DNA from: an uncultured Porphyromonas sp.
GTDB lineage: Bacteria; Bacteroidota; Bacteroidia; Bacteroidales; Porphyromonadaceae
Direction: 5' to 3'
Assembly (NCBI RefSeq): GCF_938046015.1
Contig: NZ_CALIXW010000004.1
Span: forward strand, 1 to 44,432
Length of the DNA: 44,432 nt
The notes under the pieces are model-generated. The model had not been told where the DNA came from. It was given only the letters and a program-made list of their open reading frames with translations, and searched no databases. This document shows positions 7,155 through 15,588 of the stretch, piece by piece (position 1 is the first letter of the stretch; every line of letters begins with the position of its first letter). The position numbers and the translations under genes are program-made.

Positions 7155-10100
7155 ATGATTACCTTCTTTCGCCAGCCTCAGCGCGCTACCCTCTACGTGG
7201 TAGAGAGCCAGGAGGCACTAGATCCCACCTCCCTTGATCGTCTGATATGGCTCTTCGCAGGGGCCGAGCCTCTGGCCGAGCGCGAGCTCAAAGGACACTT
7301 CGTCGGTACGCGCCGCGAGCTGGTGACCCCCTGGAGCACCAATGCCGTGGAGATCGTCCGCAATATGAACATCCCCGGCGTGAAGCGCATCGAGGAGTTT
7401 ACGGAGGTCGCCACGGCGGACGCCGCCTACGACCCCATGCTGCAGCACCGCTATGAGGGGCTAGATCAGTCGGTCTTCGTCACGGATTTCAGCGCGGCGC
7501 CCATCGCCTCCGTTACGGATATCCGTGCCTACAATGAGGCTGAGGGCCTCGCCCTGAGCGAGGACGAGATCGTCTACCTCGAGGAGCTGGCGCAGCGCCT
7601 AGGGCGTCCGCTCACCGATAGCGAGCTCTTCGGCTTCTCGCAGGTCAATAGTGAGCACTGCCGTCACAAGATCTTCGGCGGTACCTTCGTCCTCGATGGT
7701 GAGGAGCAGGAGCGCTCGCTCTTCTCCATGATCAAGGACACCAGTGCTGCCAACCCTAACCACCTAGTCTCTGCCTACAAGGACAATGTCGCCTTCATCG
7801 ACGGACCACAGGCGCTGGAGCAGTTTGCCCCCGCCTCTGGGGATAAGCCCGACTACTTCGTCCGTAAGTCTATCGACAGCGTGCTGAGCCTCAAGGCCGA
7901 GACGCACAACTTCCCCACCACTGTCGAGCCCTTCAACGGCGCAGCCACCGGTACGGGCGGCGAGATCCGCGACCGTATGGCGGGCGGCCGTGCGAGTGTG
8001 CCCCTGGCGGGTACGGCCGTCTATATGACCAGCTACCCCCGCAGTGAGGCAGGGCGTAGCTGGGAGCAGCATACCGAGGCGCGCCCCTGGCTCTACCAGA
8101 CGCCGCAGCAGATCCTCACGAAGGCCTCCAATGGGGCGAGCGACTTCGGGAATAAGTTCGGCCAGCCGCTGATCTGTGGCTCGGTCCTGACCTTCGAGCA
8201 GGACACGCCCCAGGCACGCTATGGCTTTGACAAGGTCATCATGCTCGCTGGGGGCGTCGGCTATGCCCGCCGCAGCGATGCGCAGAAGGGCACGCCCAAG
8301 CCTGGGGAGCAGGTCGTCCTCCTTGGCGGGGACAACTACCGCATCGGTATGGGCGGTGGCGCCGTCAGCTCGGTCAATACGGGGCAGTACGCGGGTGCCA
8401 TCGAGCTCAACGCTGTCCAGCGCTCCAATCCCGAGATGCAGAAGCGCGTCCAGAACGTCATCCGCACCCTCTCCGAGGGCGAGGACAATCCCATCATCTC
8501 CATCCACGACCACGGCGCGGGTGGGCACCTCAACTGCCTCTCCGAGCTCGTCGAGACGACGGGCGGGCACTTCGACCTCACGCGCTTCCCCGTCGGCGAC
8601 GAGACGCTCTCCGACAAGGAGATCATCGGCAACGAGAGCCAGGAGCGTATGGGGCTGCTGGTGGAGAAGGAGGCGCTGGAGCGCATCGCCCGCATCGCCG
8701 AGCGTGAGCGCGCGCCTATGTACGTCGTCGGGGAGACGACGGACGACATGCACCTGACCTTCGAGAACGGTCGCGGCGAGCGTCCCATCGACCTGGCGCT
8801 CTCAGATATGTTCGGCTCGGCGCCGAAGACCTATATGCGTGATAGCCGTCAACCCCAGGAGCAGCCCGCGCTCCGCTACGAGCCCAACCAGCTGGAGCAG
8901 TACCTCGATGCCGTGCTGCAGCAGGAGGGCGTGGCCTGTAAGGACTGGCTGACCAATAAGGTCGACCGCTCCGTCACGGGGCGCGTGGCGCGCCAGCAGT
9001 GTCAGGGCCCGCTGCAGCTGCCGCTGAGTGACTGCGGCGCTATGGCAGTGGACTTCCGCGGCCGCTCGGGTATGGCGACCTCCATCGGGCACGCCCCAGC
9101 CGCCGCGCTGGTCGACCCCGTAGCAGGCTCGCAGCTGGCGATCGCCGAGGCGCTGACTAATATCGTCTTCGCCCCCCTGACCTACGGGCTGGAGGGCGTC
9201 TCGCTGAGTGCCAACTGGATGTGGCCCTGCCGCAATGCGGGCGAGGACGCTCGTCTCTACGACGCTGTAGAGGCGGCTTCGGATCTGGCGATCTCGCTCG
9301 GCATCAACATCCCCACGGGTAAGGACTCGCTGTCCATGACGCAGAAGTACCCCGACGGCTCCAAGGTGCTCAGCCCCGGCACGGTCATCATCAGCGCGAT
9401 GGCTGAGGTCTCGGACGTCAAGAAGATCCTCTCGCCCGTGCTGCGCCTCGATCCCAAGTATCCCGTCTACCATATCGACTTTAGCTTCGCTCCGCTGGCG
9501 CTGGGCGGCTCTGCCCTGGCGCAGGCCCTCGGGCAGCTGGGGGACGAGACGCCCTACATCGCCGAGCCCGAGTACTTCCGCGAGGCCTTCGCCGCTGTGC
9601 AGGAGGCCCTCCGCCGCGGCATCCTCGTGGCGGGGCACGACATCTCGGGCGGTGGGCTCATCACGGCGCTGCTGGAGCTCTGCTTCAGCCACACTGAGGG
9701 CGGGCTCTCCGTCGACCTCTCGGCCTTCCCCGAGAGCGACTGGGTCAAGCTCCTCTTCGCCGAGAACCCTGGGGTGCTCGTGCAGACCAGCGACCCCGAG
9801 CAGCTGGAGGCGCTGCTGCGTGATGCCAGCCTCGGCTTCGTGCGCCTAGCTACACCTGTCCTCGGCAGCCGCACGCTCGCGCTGCATCAGGGCGGCCGCA
9901 GGCTCGAGCTGGATATCGACCAGAAGCGTGAGCTGTGGTACCGCTCCTCCTACCTCATGGATCAGCATCAGAGTGGCGAGGAGCTGGCTTGCCAGCGCTT
10001 CGAGCACTACAAGGAGCAGCCGCTGCGCTTCCGCTTCCCCGAGGGCTTCGACGGTAAGCTCGCGAGCCTCGGCCTCGATCCCGACCGCAGTGCGAAGGCA

Positions 10101-10865
10101 CCCGTGCGCGCCGCGATCCTGCGCGACAAGGGGACGAACGGCGAGCGCGAGATGGCCTATGCCCTCTGGCTGGCAGGCTTCGACGTCAAGGACGTGCATC
10201 TGACGGATCTCATCTCGGGCCGTGAGACGCTCGAGGAGGTGCAGCTCATCGTCTTCTGCGGGGGCTTCTCCAACTCCGACGTGCTGGGCTCGGCCAAGGG
10301 CTGGGCTGCGGGTATCCTCTTCAATGAGCGCGCCAAGGCTACGCTGGACCGCTTCTATGCGCGTCCCGATACGCTCAGCCTCGGGATCTGCAACGGCTGT
10401 CAGCTGATGGCCGAGCTGGAGCTGCTCTACCCCGAGCACGAGCTGAAGCACAAGATGGAGCACAACGACTCGCACAAGTTCGAGAGCGCCTTCGTCAGCC
10501 TCACCATCCCCGAGAACCACTCTGTGATGCTGGGCAATCTCGCTGGCAGCGAGCTCGGCGTATGGCTGGCGCACGGGGAGGGTAAGTTCGACCTGCCCTA
10601 CAGCAGTGACCGCTACCACGTCATCGCCCGCTATGCCTACGAGGGCTACCCTGCCAACCCCAACGGCTCGCCCGAGGGGATCGCGGGGCTGTGCAGCGCC
10701 GACGGCCGTCATCTAGCGCTGATGCCGCACCCCGAGCGAGCGATCTTCCCCTGGCAGTGCGGCTACTACCCCGAGGGCGAGCGTGCTAGCCATGAGGTGA
10801 CGCCCTGGATGCAGGCCTTCCGCAACGCCTACGACTGGTGCCTCGCGCATCAGGCAAAGGCCTAG
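7155..10865 (+). CDS. purL: Phosphoribosylformylglycinamidine synthase, large single-chain form
   Basis: A 1236-residue FGAM synthase, which converts FGAR, glutamine and ATP to FGAM in step four of purine synthesis. This is the fused form found in Gram-negatives: PurS-like N-terminal region, linker, two AIR-synthase-like halves and a C-terminal class I glutamine amidotransferase. Visible motifs include NSEHCRHKIF, the LKAETHNFPTTVEPFNGAAT substrate loop, and the GATase nucleophile Cys near residue 1079 (LGICNGCQL) with the His/Glu pair in MPHPERAI near the C-terminus. Length is close to the usual 1230-1300. It has its own promoter and terminator, so it is probably monocistronic. Flanking genes are unrelated. 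In many bacteria purL responds to PurR or a riboswitch, but none is visible here. Confidence 0.97.
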   Translation: MITFFRQPQRATLYVVESQEALDPTSLDRLIWLFAGAEPLAERELKGHFVGTRRELVTPWSTNAVEIVRNMNIPGVKRIEEFTEVATADAAYDPMLQHRYEGLDQSVFVTDFSAAPIASVTDIRAYNEAEGLALSEDEIVYLEELAQRLGRPLTDSELFGFSQVNSEHCRHKIFGGTFVLDGEEQERSLFSMIKDTSAANPNHLVSAYKDNVAFIDGPQALEQFAPASGDKPDYFVRKSIDSVLSLKAETHNFPTTVEPFNGAATGTGGEIRDRMAGGRASVPLAGTAVYMTSYPRSEAGRSWEQHTEARPWLYQTPQQILTKASNGASDFGNKFGQPLICGSVLTFEQDTPQARYGFDKVIMLAGGVGYARRSDAQKGTPKPGEQVVLLGGDNYRIGMGGGAVSSVNTGQYAGAIELNAVQRSNPEMQKRVQNVIRTLSEGEDNPIISIHDHGAGGHLNCLSELVETTGGHFDLTRFPVGDETLSDKEIIGNESQERMGLLVEKEALERIARIAERERAPMYVVGETTDDMHLTFENGRGERPIDLALSDMFGSAPKTYMRDSRQPQEQPALRYEPNQLEQYLDAVLQQEGVACKDWLTNKVDRSVTGRVARQQCQGPLQLPLSDCGAMAVDFRGRSGMATSIGHAPAAALVDPVAGSQLAIAEALTNIVFAPLTYGLEGVSLSANWMWPCRNAGEDARLYDAVEAASDLAISLGINIPTGKDSLSMTQKYPDGSKVLSPGTVIISAMAEVSDVKKILSPVLRLDPKYPVYHIDFSFAPLALGGSALAQALGQLGDETPYIAEPEYFREAFAAVQEALRRGILVAGHDISGGGLITALLELCFSHTEGGLSVDLSAFPESDWVKLLFAENPGVLVQTSDPEQLEALLRDASLGFVRLATPVLGSRTLALHQGGRRLELDIDQKRELWYRSSYLMDQHQSGEELACQRFEHYKEQPLRFRFPEGFDGKLASLGLDPDRSAKAPVRAAILRDKGTNGEREMAYALWLAGFDVKDVHLTDLISGRETLEEVQLIVFCGGFSNSDVLGSAKGWAAGILFNERAKATLDRFYARPDTLSLGICNGCQLMAELELLYPEHELKHKMEHNDSHKFESAFVSLTIPENHSVMLGNLAGSELGVWLAHGEGKFDLPYSSDRYHVIARYAYEGYPANPNGSPEGIAGLCSADGRHLALMPHPERAIFPWQCGYYPEGERASHEVTPWMQAFRNAYDWCLAHQAKA

Positions 10866-10887
10866 CCTCCCGAGCGACTAAACAAAG

Positions 10888-10940
10888 AGCCCTGCGGGGC
10901 GGAGCTGCTCCAGCAGCCTCCGCTCCGCAGGGCTTCTTTT
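10888..10940 (+). terminator. Rho-independent terminator after purL
   Basis: A near-perfect 17 bp stem begins AGCCCTGCGG at 10888 and closes with CCGCAGGGCT ending at 10934. It is followed by TCTTTT. It lies 22 bp after the purL stop codon. Confidence 0.88.
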
Positions 10941-10998
10941 ATGGGCTGAGCTGCCGCGCCCGCGCGTACGGTATACTCCGCCTCGCTATACTCCGCCT

Positions 10999-11168
10999 CG
11001 CTGTTCGCTAGCCTCCCGTGCGCCTGCTTGCCCCTTATGGGCTAAGCCCCTATAGGGGCGACTCTTTTCAAAGCCCAGGGTGCGTAGCCCTGCAAGGGCG
11101 ACCAAACCCTGGGTTATTTGGATAAAGAAGTATAGAGCCCTACAGGGGCGATCCTCCGAAGTCTCGTG
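10999..11168. repeat. Palindromic intergenic repeat, copy 1 (about 170 bp)
   Basis: Nearly identical to 11555-11725, with only a few differences including one indel. It is built from small palindromes such as AGCCCCTATAGGGGCGA, GCCCTGCAAGGGC and the CCCAGGG/CCCTGGG pair. It is also half of a long imperfect palindrome: 11073-11114 is the exact reverse complement of 11253-11294. Such modules resemble the REP-like intergenic palindromes common in Bacteroidetes. That link is from general knowledge, and no transposase is present. Confidence 0.8.
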
Positions 11169-11294
11169 GTGCTGAGGCAGCCTACCGTCTGCGTGCTTAT
11201 TCGTCTTATGGGTCGCCCCTGTAGGGCTCTTGGGGGATTTGGGAGGGGCTTGACCCAGGGTTTGGTCGCCCTTGCAGGGCTACGCACCCTGGGC
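11073..11294. repeat. 42 bp perfect inverted repeat within a long palindrome
   Basis: Arms 11073-11114 (beginning GCCCAGGGTGCGTAGCC) and 11253-11294 (ending GGCTACGCACCCTGGGC) are exact reverse complements. Inside them a second pair, 11134-11154 and 11210-11230, matches at 20 of 21 positions. Both pairs are centred near 11183, so the whole is one extended imperfect palindrome that could form a cruciform or, if transcribed, a very stable RNA stem. Confidence 0.85.
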
Positions 11295-11637
11295 TCTGGA
11301 CGGATTGCCCCGCTAGGGCTTGCGAGCCTGTTCGTAGACAGTCGGTGTGGAGGGCGCTGCTGGCATGTCGGAGCACGCTGTTCGCTAGCCTCCCGTGCGC
11401 CTGCTTACCCCTTATGGAGCTAAGCTCCCATAGGGGCACCCCTATTCAAAGCCCAGGACTACGCACCCTGGGCTCTGGACGGATCGCCCCGCTGGGGCTT
11501 GCGGGCCCGTTTGTAGGCAGTCGGTGTGGAGGGCGCTGCTGGCATGTCGGATCTCGCTGTTCGCTAGCCTCCCGTGCGCCTGCTTGCCCCTTATGGAGCT
11601 AAGCCCCTATAGGGGCGACCCTTTTCAAAGCCCAGGG
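11280..11637. repeat. Tandem duplication, period 179 bp
   Basis: The segment starting CTACGCACCCTGGGC at 11280 recurs at 11459, and the segment starting CGCTGTTCGCTAGCC at 11376 recurs at 11555, both exactly 179 bp apart. The unit contains GTCGGTGTGGAGGGCGC and the palindromic module. Copies differ by scattered substitutions, so the duplication is not brand new. The similar plus-frame peptides it could encode are a by-product, not a gene. Confidence 0.8.
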
Positions 11638-11725
11638 TGCGTAGCCCTGCAAGGGCGACCAAACCCTGGGTTATTTGGATAAAGAAGTATAGAGCCCTAT
11701 AGGGGCGATCCTCCGAAGTCTCGTG
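11555..11725. repeat. Palindromic intergenic repeat, copy 3 (about 171 bp)
   Basis: Direct repeat of 10999-11168 with a few substitutions and one inserted base (CTTATGGAGCTAAG versus CTTATGGGCTAAG). A shorter, diverged copy starts at 11376. Confidence 0.8.
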
Positions 11726-11733
11726 CTCGGCAC

Positions 11734-11821
11734 ACTGACTGTTATCCTTCAGCGAGCTGACTGACGGCAGTGACGCCGCCCACGGACGGCAGTCAGAGCC
11801 GTGAGGGATATCCCTCGCAGC
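11734..11821. repeat. 4 x 22 bp tandem palindromic element, locus A
   Basis: Four consecutive 22 bp units at 11734-11755, 11756-11777, 11778-11799 and 11800-11821. The fourth keeps the perfect core GAGGGATATCCCTC. Units 2 and 3 are the most diverged (GACGGCAG cores). Units 2-3 share the join GTGACGCCGCCCAC with locus B (GTGATGCCGCCCAC). It lies about 335 bp upstream of the susC promoter. Confidence 0.8.
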
Positions 11822-12156
11822 GGGGGCGGCTAGCTGTCGGCTCGGGGAGGGCTCGCGCAGCTTGTGCTGCGGGCGAGCTTTCGGCGCTCCTTACGGCCTC
11901 GTGCCGCTCAGCTCGAGAGGGGGGCTGGAGGAGCTTGAGGCGGCCTCGGAGGGCGCTGGGAGTGTATAGATGTGTTAAATAATGTACGCCTGGGAATAAA
12001 TTTATAGTTGGTTCGTTGGGGCCTCCTGAGCGCTTTGGGGCACGGCGCGCGACTTTGGGGGCTACTTGGGGACTTCCCTAGGAGGGTGGTAAGGGTGTGA
12101 TATTAAGTGTTTTTACTTATCATCAAAATTTAATAAATCCAATCCTTCGGCGCGGC

Positions 12157-12186
12157 TTTGTATTGCTACAAATTTGTCTAAATTTG
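12157..12186 (+). promoter_or_regulatory. Promoter for susC/susD operon
   Basis: TTTG at 12157-12160, an 18 bp spacer and TAAATTTG at 12179-12186 match the Bacteroidetes -33/-7 promoter. The local sequence is AT-rich in an otherwise GC-rich region. This places the transcript start about 190 nt before the susC ATG. Confidence 0.7.
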
Positions 12187-12241
12187 GCATAAAAGGTTTG
12201 CAGAGCAGGATGCCGGGATTTAACCATATTATACAAATGGT

Positions 12242-12311
12242 GCCGCCTAGAGGCTGGCGTACCACGGAGCCCTTAGGGGCAGTGCCGCGGTATAGCTACC
12301 CACGAGGCGGC
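12242..12311 (+). promoter_or_regulatory. Structured 5' leader of susC, candidate regulatory RNA
   Basis: Within the predicted leader, GCCGCCT at 12242-12248 pairs perfectly with AGGCGGC at 12305-12311. Nested inside, TACCACGG at 12260-12267 pairs with CCGCGGTA at 12285-12292 with one mismatch, enclosing GCCC-TTAG-GGGC. The closing stem is followed by CTTTCTCT. I do not recognise a known riboswitch class. It could simply stabilise the mRNA or attenuate transcription. Confidence 0.4.
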
Positions 12312-12382
12312 TTTCTCTATCTGTAGACCTCGGTCGTACAACTACACTAAAAGCAATCAATCCACACTAACACCTCTACAAC

Positions 12383-15300
12383 ATGAAGTATCTCTTACGA
12401 GTACGATCACTAGTGGCTGTCCTGGCCACTTTAGTGATGCTCCTCGCTAGTCCTTCGCTGGCCTGGGCACAGGGGATCACCGTCAAGGGGACGGTCACCG
12501 ATGCCAAGAAGGAGGCCCTGCCTGGGGTCTCGGTCCGCGTCAAGGGCACGTCTAACGGAGCACTGACCGGCATGAAGGGCGAATACTCCCTCAAGGGAGT
12601 GGCCAAGAATGCCACCCTGGTCTTCTCCTTCATCGGGATGAAGACGCAGGAGGTAGCCCTCTCAGGTCGCACGACCCTCGATGTCGTGCTGAGCGAGGAC
12701 GCCAAGATCACTCAGGAAGTCGTCGTCGTCGGCTATGGTGCGCAGAAGCGTGTCAACCTCACGGGAGCCGTCTCGCAGCTCGACTCCAAGGCGCTGGCAG
12801 CTCGCCCCGTGCAGAATGTCGGTCAGGCACTGCAGGGGATGATCCCTGGGCTCAACCTCTCCGTAGGTAATAGCGGGGGTGCGCTGAACAGCAAGCTGAA
12901 CATCGACATCCGTGGTACAGGTACGATTGGCTCGGGCTCCAACGCTAGCCCGCTCATCCTGATCGACGGCTCGGAGGGTGATATGAACGCTCTGTCGGCC
13001 AGCGATATCGAGAACATCTCTGTCCTGAAGGATGCCTCCGCTAGCTCCATCTACGGCTCGCGTGCTGCCTTCGGGGTAATCCTCATCACGACCAAGAGCG
13101 GCCGTGAGGGCAAGCCCCGCGTATCCTATACGGGTAATGTGCGCTTCGCTACCGCGACGCAGATCCCTGAGATGATGGACTCGGAGATGTTCGCCAAGTA
13201 CTTCAACGCCGCAGGGGCCAACTCCGGGAACGGGGTCGTCTTCAACGACGCAGCGATGAAGCGCATCCTGGCCTACAAGGCTGGCCGCAGCGAGAAGGGT
13301 GATGAGTTCGGTACCGAGTGGAACGATCGTGACCAGAACTGGGCGCTCTATACCAACGCCTGGGCTAACACCAACTGGTTCGACGAGATGTACCGCAAGA
13401 ACGCCCCCACGCAGGAGCACAACCTCTCCGTCTCGGGTGGCTCGGGCAACGTGAACTACTACGTCAGCGGTGCTGTCCTGGATCAGCAGGGGATCATCCG
13501 CCACGGCTCCGACCTCTTCAAGCGCTACAACCTCACGGCCAAGATGAACATCAAGATCCTCCCTTGGCTGACCCTCGGCTACACCAACCGCTGGACGCGC
13601 GAGGAGTACTCCCGCCCCAGCTACATGACGGGCCTCTTCTTCCACAACATCGCCCGCCGCTGGCCGACCAACCCCGTACGTGACCCCAACGGGCACTACG
13701 TCGCCGGGAATGAGATCATCCAGATGGAGGATAGCGGGATCGACCGCACGCAGAAGGACTACTCCGCACAGCAGATCACCCTCGAGGCGCGACCCATCGC
13801 AGGCCTGATGCTGCGCGCTGAGAACAACTACAACATCACCTCGGCCAATAACCACTGGGACGTACGCGCCATCTATAGCCACGATAAGAAGGGCGAGCCT
13901 GTCCTCACCAGCCGCGAGGGTGGTGACGCGGGTCGTACCTCTGTCCATGAGGACGCCTACAAGACGAACTACTTCAACGGCCGCTACTACGGGGAGTATC
14001 GTCACCTCTTCGCCGACAAGCACGACGTCAAGGTCGTAGCTGGTCTTGACCTTGAGATCAATAAGTATCGCGACCTCGGCGGTACCAAGCTCGACCTCAT
14101 CACCAATGACGTAGCGACCGTCAACACCGCTACCAACGACAAGCCTAGCCTCTATGGCGGCTACACGCACTGGGCTACGATGGGGTACTTCGCACGTCTC
14201 AACTACGCCTACGACGAGCGCTACCTCTTCGAGTTCTCCCTCCGTCGCAACGGCTCCTCCCGCTTCATCGGCGACAAGCGCTGGGCGACCTTCCCCGCCT
14301 TCTCGCTCGGGTGGAACATCGCCAACGAGGCCTTCTTCGCTCCCCTCAAGCAGCACGTCTCCATGCTCAAGCTCCGTGGCTCCTGGGGTACGCTGGGGAA
14401 CACTGAGGTGAAGGCCCTCTATCCTTGGTTCCTCGCCCAGCCCGTCGGTACGGCCAACTCTCAGTGGGTCCTCAACGGCGAGCGACAGAATACGTCCAAC
14501 TCCCCTGGCCTCGTCTCCAGCTCACTGACCTGGGAGCGCATCGAGTCCTGGAACGTCGGGCTGGACTTCGGCGCCTTCAACAACAGACTGCAGGGACAGC
14601 TCGACTACTTCAACCGCACCACGCGCGACATGGTCGGTCCTCCTGCGCCCAAGCCCTTCACCATCGGTGCTGGCCTGCCTCAGGTCAATAACGCTACCCT
14701 CGTCTCTAAGGGCTGGGAAGCTGAGCTCCGCTGGCGCGACAACATCGGTAAGGTGAACTACGGCGCTCGTCTCGTCCTCTCGGATGACATCCAGACCGTC
14801 ACCGAGTACAACAACCCCACCGGTAGCCTCAGCACCTGGTACTCGGGTAAGCGTGTCGGCGAGATCTGGGGCTACACCACCGTCGGTATCGCCAAGAGCA
14901 ATCAGGAGATGACCGATCACCTCAAGGAGAATAAGCCCACCTGGGGCTCCAACTGGCAGGCTGGGGACATCATGTACAAGGACCTCAACGGCGACAAGAC
15001 GGTCTCCGACGGCGCCAGCACCCTCGACAATCATGGTGACCTCGGTATCCTGGGCTACAACGTACCCCGCTACAAGTTCGGTCTCAACCTCGACGCCTCG
15101 TGGAATGGTATTGATGTCTCCCTCTTCCTGCAGGGCGTAGGCCATCGCGACTGGTTCGACGCTTCGCCTTACTCGGTCGGTGCTACCAGCGCTGGGCAGT
15201 GGCAGGCAGCGGGCTTCAAGGAGCACTGGGACTTCTTCCGCCCAGAGGGTGACCCCCTCGGTGCGAACCTCAACGCCTATCTGCCCCGTCCGCTCTTCAG

Positions 15301-15577
15301 CGCCGGTGGCAAGAACATGCAGACGCAGTCCCGCTACATCGTGAACGCTGCCTACATGCGTATCAAGAACCTCCAGATCGGCTACACGCTGCCTACCTCC
15401 CTGACGACCAAGTGGGGTCTGAGCCGCGTACGTGTCTACACTTCAGCGGACAATCTCGTGACCTTCACCAAGATGCCTAAGATCTTCGACCCTGAGGCTA
15501 CGGGTGGTGACTGGGGTCCTGGTAAGATCTATCCACTGCAGCGTGTCATCTCCTTCGGGCTTAACGTCAATATCTAA
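12383..15577 (+). CDS. SusC/RagA-type TonB-dependent outer-membrane transporter
   Basis: A 1064-residue outer-membrane beta-barrel that, with a SusD-type lipoprotein lid, imports oligosaccharides or peptides using TonB energy. A signal peptide occupies residues 1 to about 29 (cleavage near AWA-QG). Residues 31-107 form a carboxypeptidase-regulatory-like beta domain (VKGTVTDAKKEALPGVSV). The TonB-box-like EVVVVGYGAQ follows near residue 113. The SusC plug signature SDIENISVLKDASASSIYGS is present near residue 212, and the barrel runs to the C-terminal aromatic-ended strand VISFGLNVNI. It is paired with the SusD gene 11 bp downstream. No glycosidase, sulfatase, peptidase or regulator (HTCS, ECF sigma) is adjacent, so the substrate cannot be inferred. 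A RagA-like peptide importer is plausible in Porphyromonas. Confidence 0.95.
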   Translation: MKYLLRVRSLVAVLATLVMLLASPSLAWAQGITVKGTVTDAKKEALPGVSVRVKGTSNGALTGMKGEYSLKGVAKNATLVFSFIGMKTQEVALSGRTTLDVVLSEDAKITQEVVVVGYGAQKRVNLTGAVSQLDSKALAARPVQNVGQALQGMIPGLNLSVGNSGGALNSKLNIDIRGTGTIGSGSNASPLILIDGSEGDMNALSASDIENISVLKDASASSIYGSRAAFGVILITTKSGREGKPRVSYTGNVRFATATQIPEMMDSEMFAKYFNAAGANSGNGVVFNDAAMKRILAYKAGRSEKGDEFGTEWNDRDQNWALYTNAWANTNWFDEMYRKNAPTQEHNLSVSGGSGNVNYYVSGAVLDQQGIIRHGSDLFKRYNLTAKMNIKILPWLTLGYTNRWTREEYSRPSYMTGLFFHNIARRWPTNPVRDPNGHYVAGNEIIQMEDSGIDRTQKDYSAQQITLEARPIAGLMLRAENNYNITSANNHWDVRAIYSHDKKGEPVLTSREGGDAGRTSVHEDAYKTNYFNGRYYGEYRHLFADKHDVKVVAGLDLEINKYRDLGGTKLDLITNDVATVNTATNDKPSLYGGYTHWATMGYFARLNYAYDERYLFEFSLRRNGSSRFIGDKRWATFPAFSLGWNIANEAFFAPLKQHVSMLKLRGSWGTLGNTEVKALYPWFLAQPVGTANSQWVLNGERQNTSNSPGLVSSSLTWERIESWNVGLDFGAFNNRLQGQLDYFNRTTRDMVGPPAPKPFTIGAGLPQVNNATLVSKGWEAELRWRDNIGKVNYGARLVLSDDIQTVTEYNNPTGSLSTWYSGKRVGEIWGYTTVGIAKSNQEMTDHLKENKPTWGSNWQAGDIMYKDLNGDKTVSDGASTLDNHGDLGILGYNVPRYKFGLNLDASWNGIDVSLFLQGVGHRDWFDASPYSVGATSAGQWQAAGFKEHWDFFRPEGDPLGANLNAYLPRPLFSAGGKNMQTQSRYIVNAAYMRIKNLQIGYTLPTSLTTKWGLSRVRVYTSADNLVTFTKMPKIFDPEATGGDWGPGKIYPLQRVISFGLNVNI

Positions 15578-15588
15578 TCCTGACTACG

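Noticed and set aside
11166..11602. Two overlapping plus-strand reading frames with repeated peptide content
   Set aside because: The peptides are similar only because the DNA is tandemly duplicated. The frames sit in palindromic non-coding repeats and lack promoter, family resemblance and normal codon pattern.
12242..12311. Known riboswitch (cobalamin, TPP, SAM) before the SusC gene
   Set aside because: None of the conserved cores of those classes could be found, so only an unclassified structured leader is claimed.
12662..14356. Long minus-strand reading frame opposite the SusC gene
   Set aside because: Antisense shadow caused by G/C-ending codons in the real gene. No signal peptide or family match, and the SusC frame is unambiguous.
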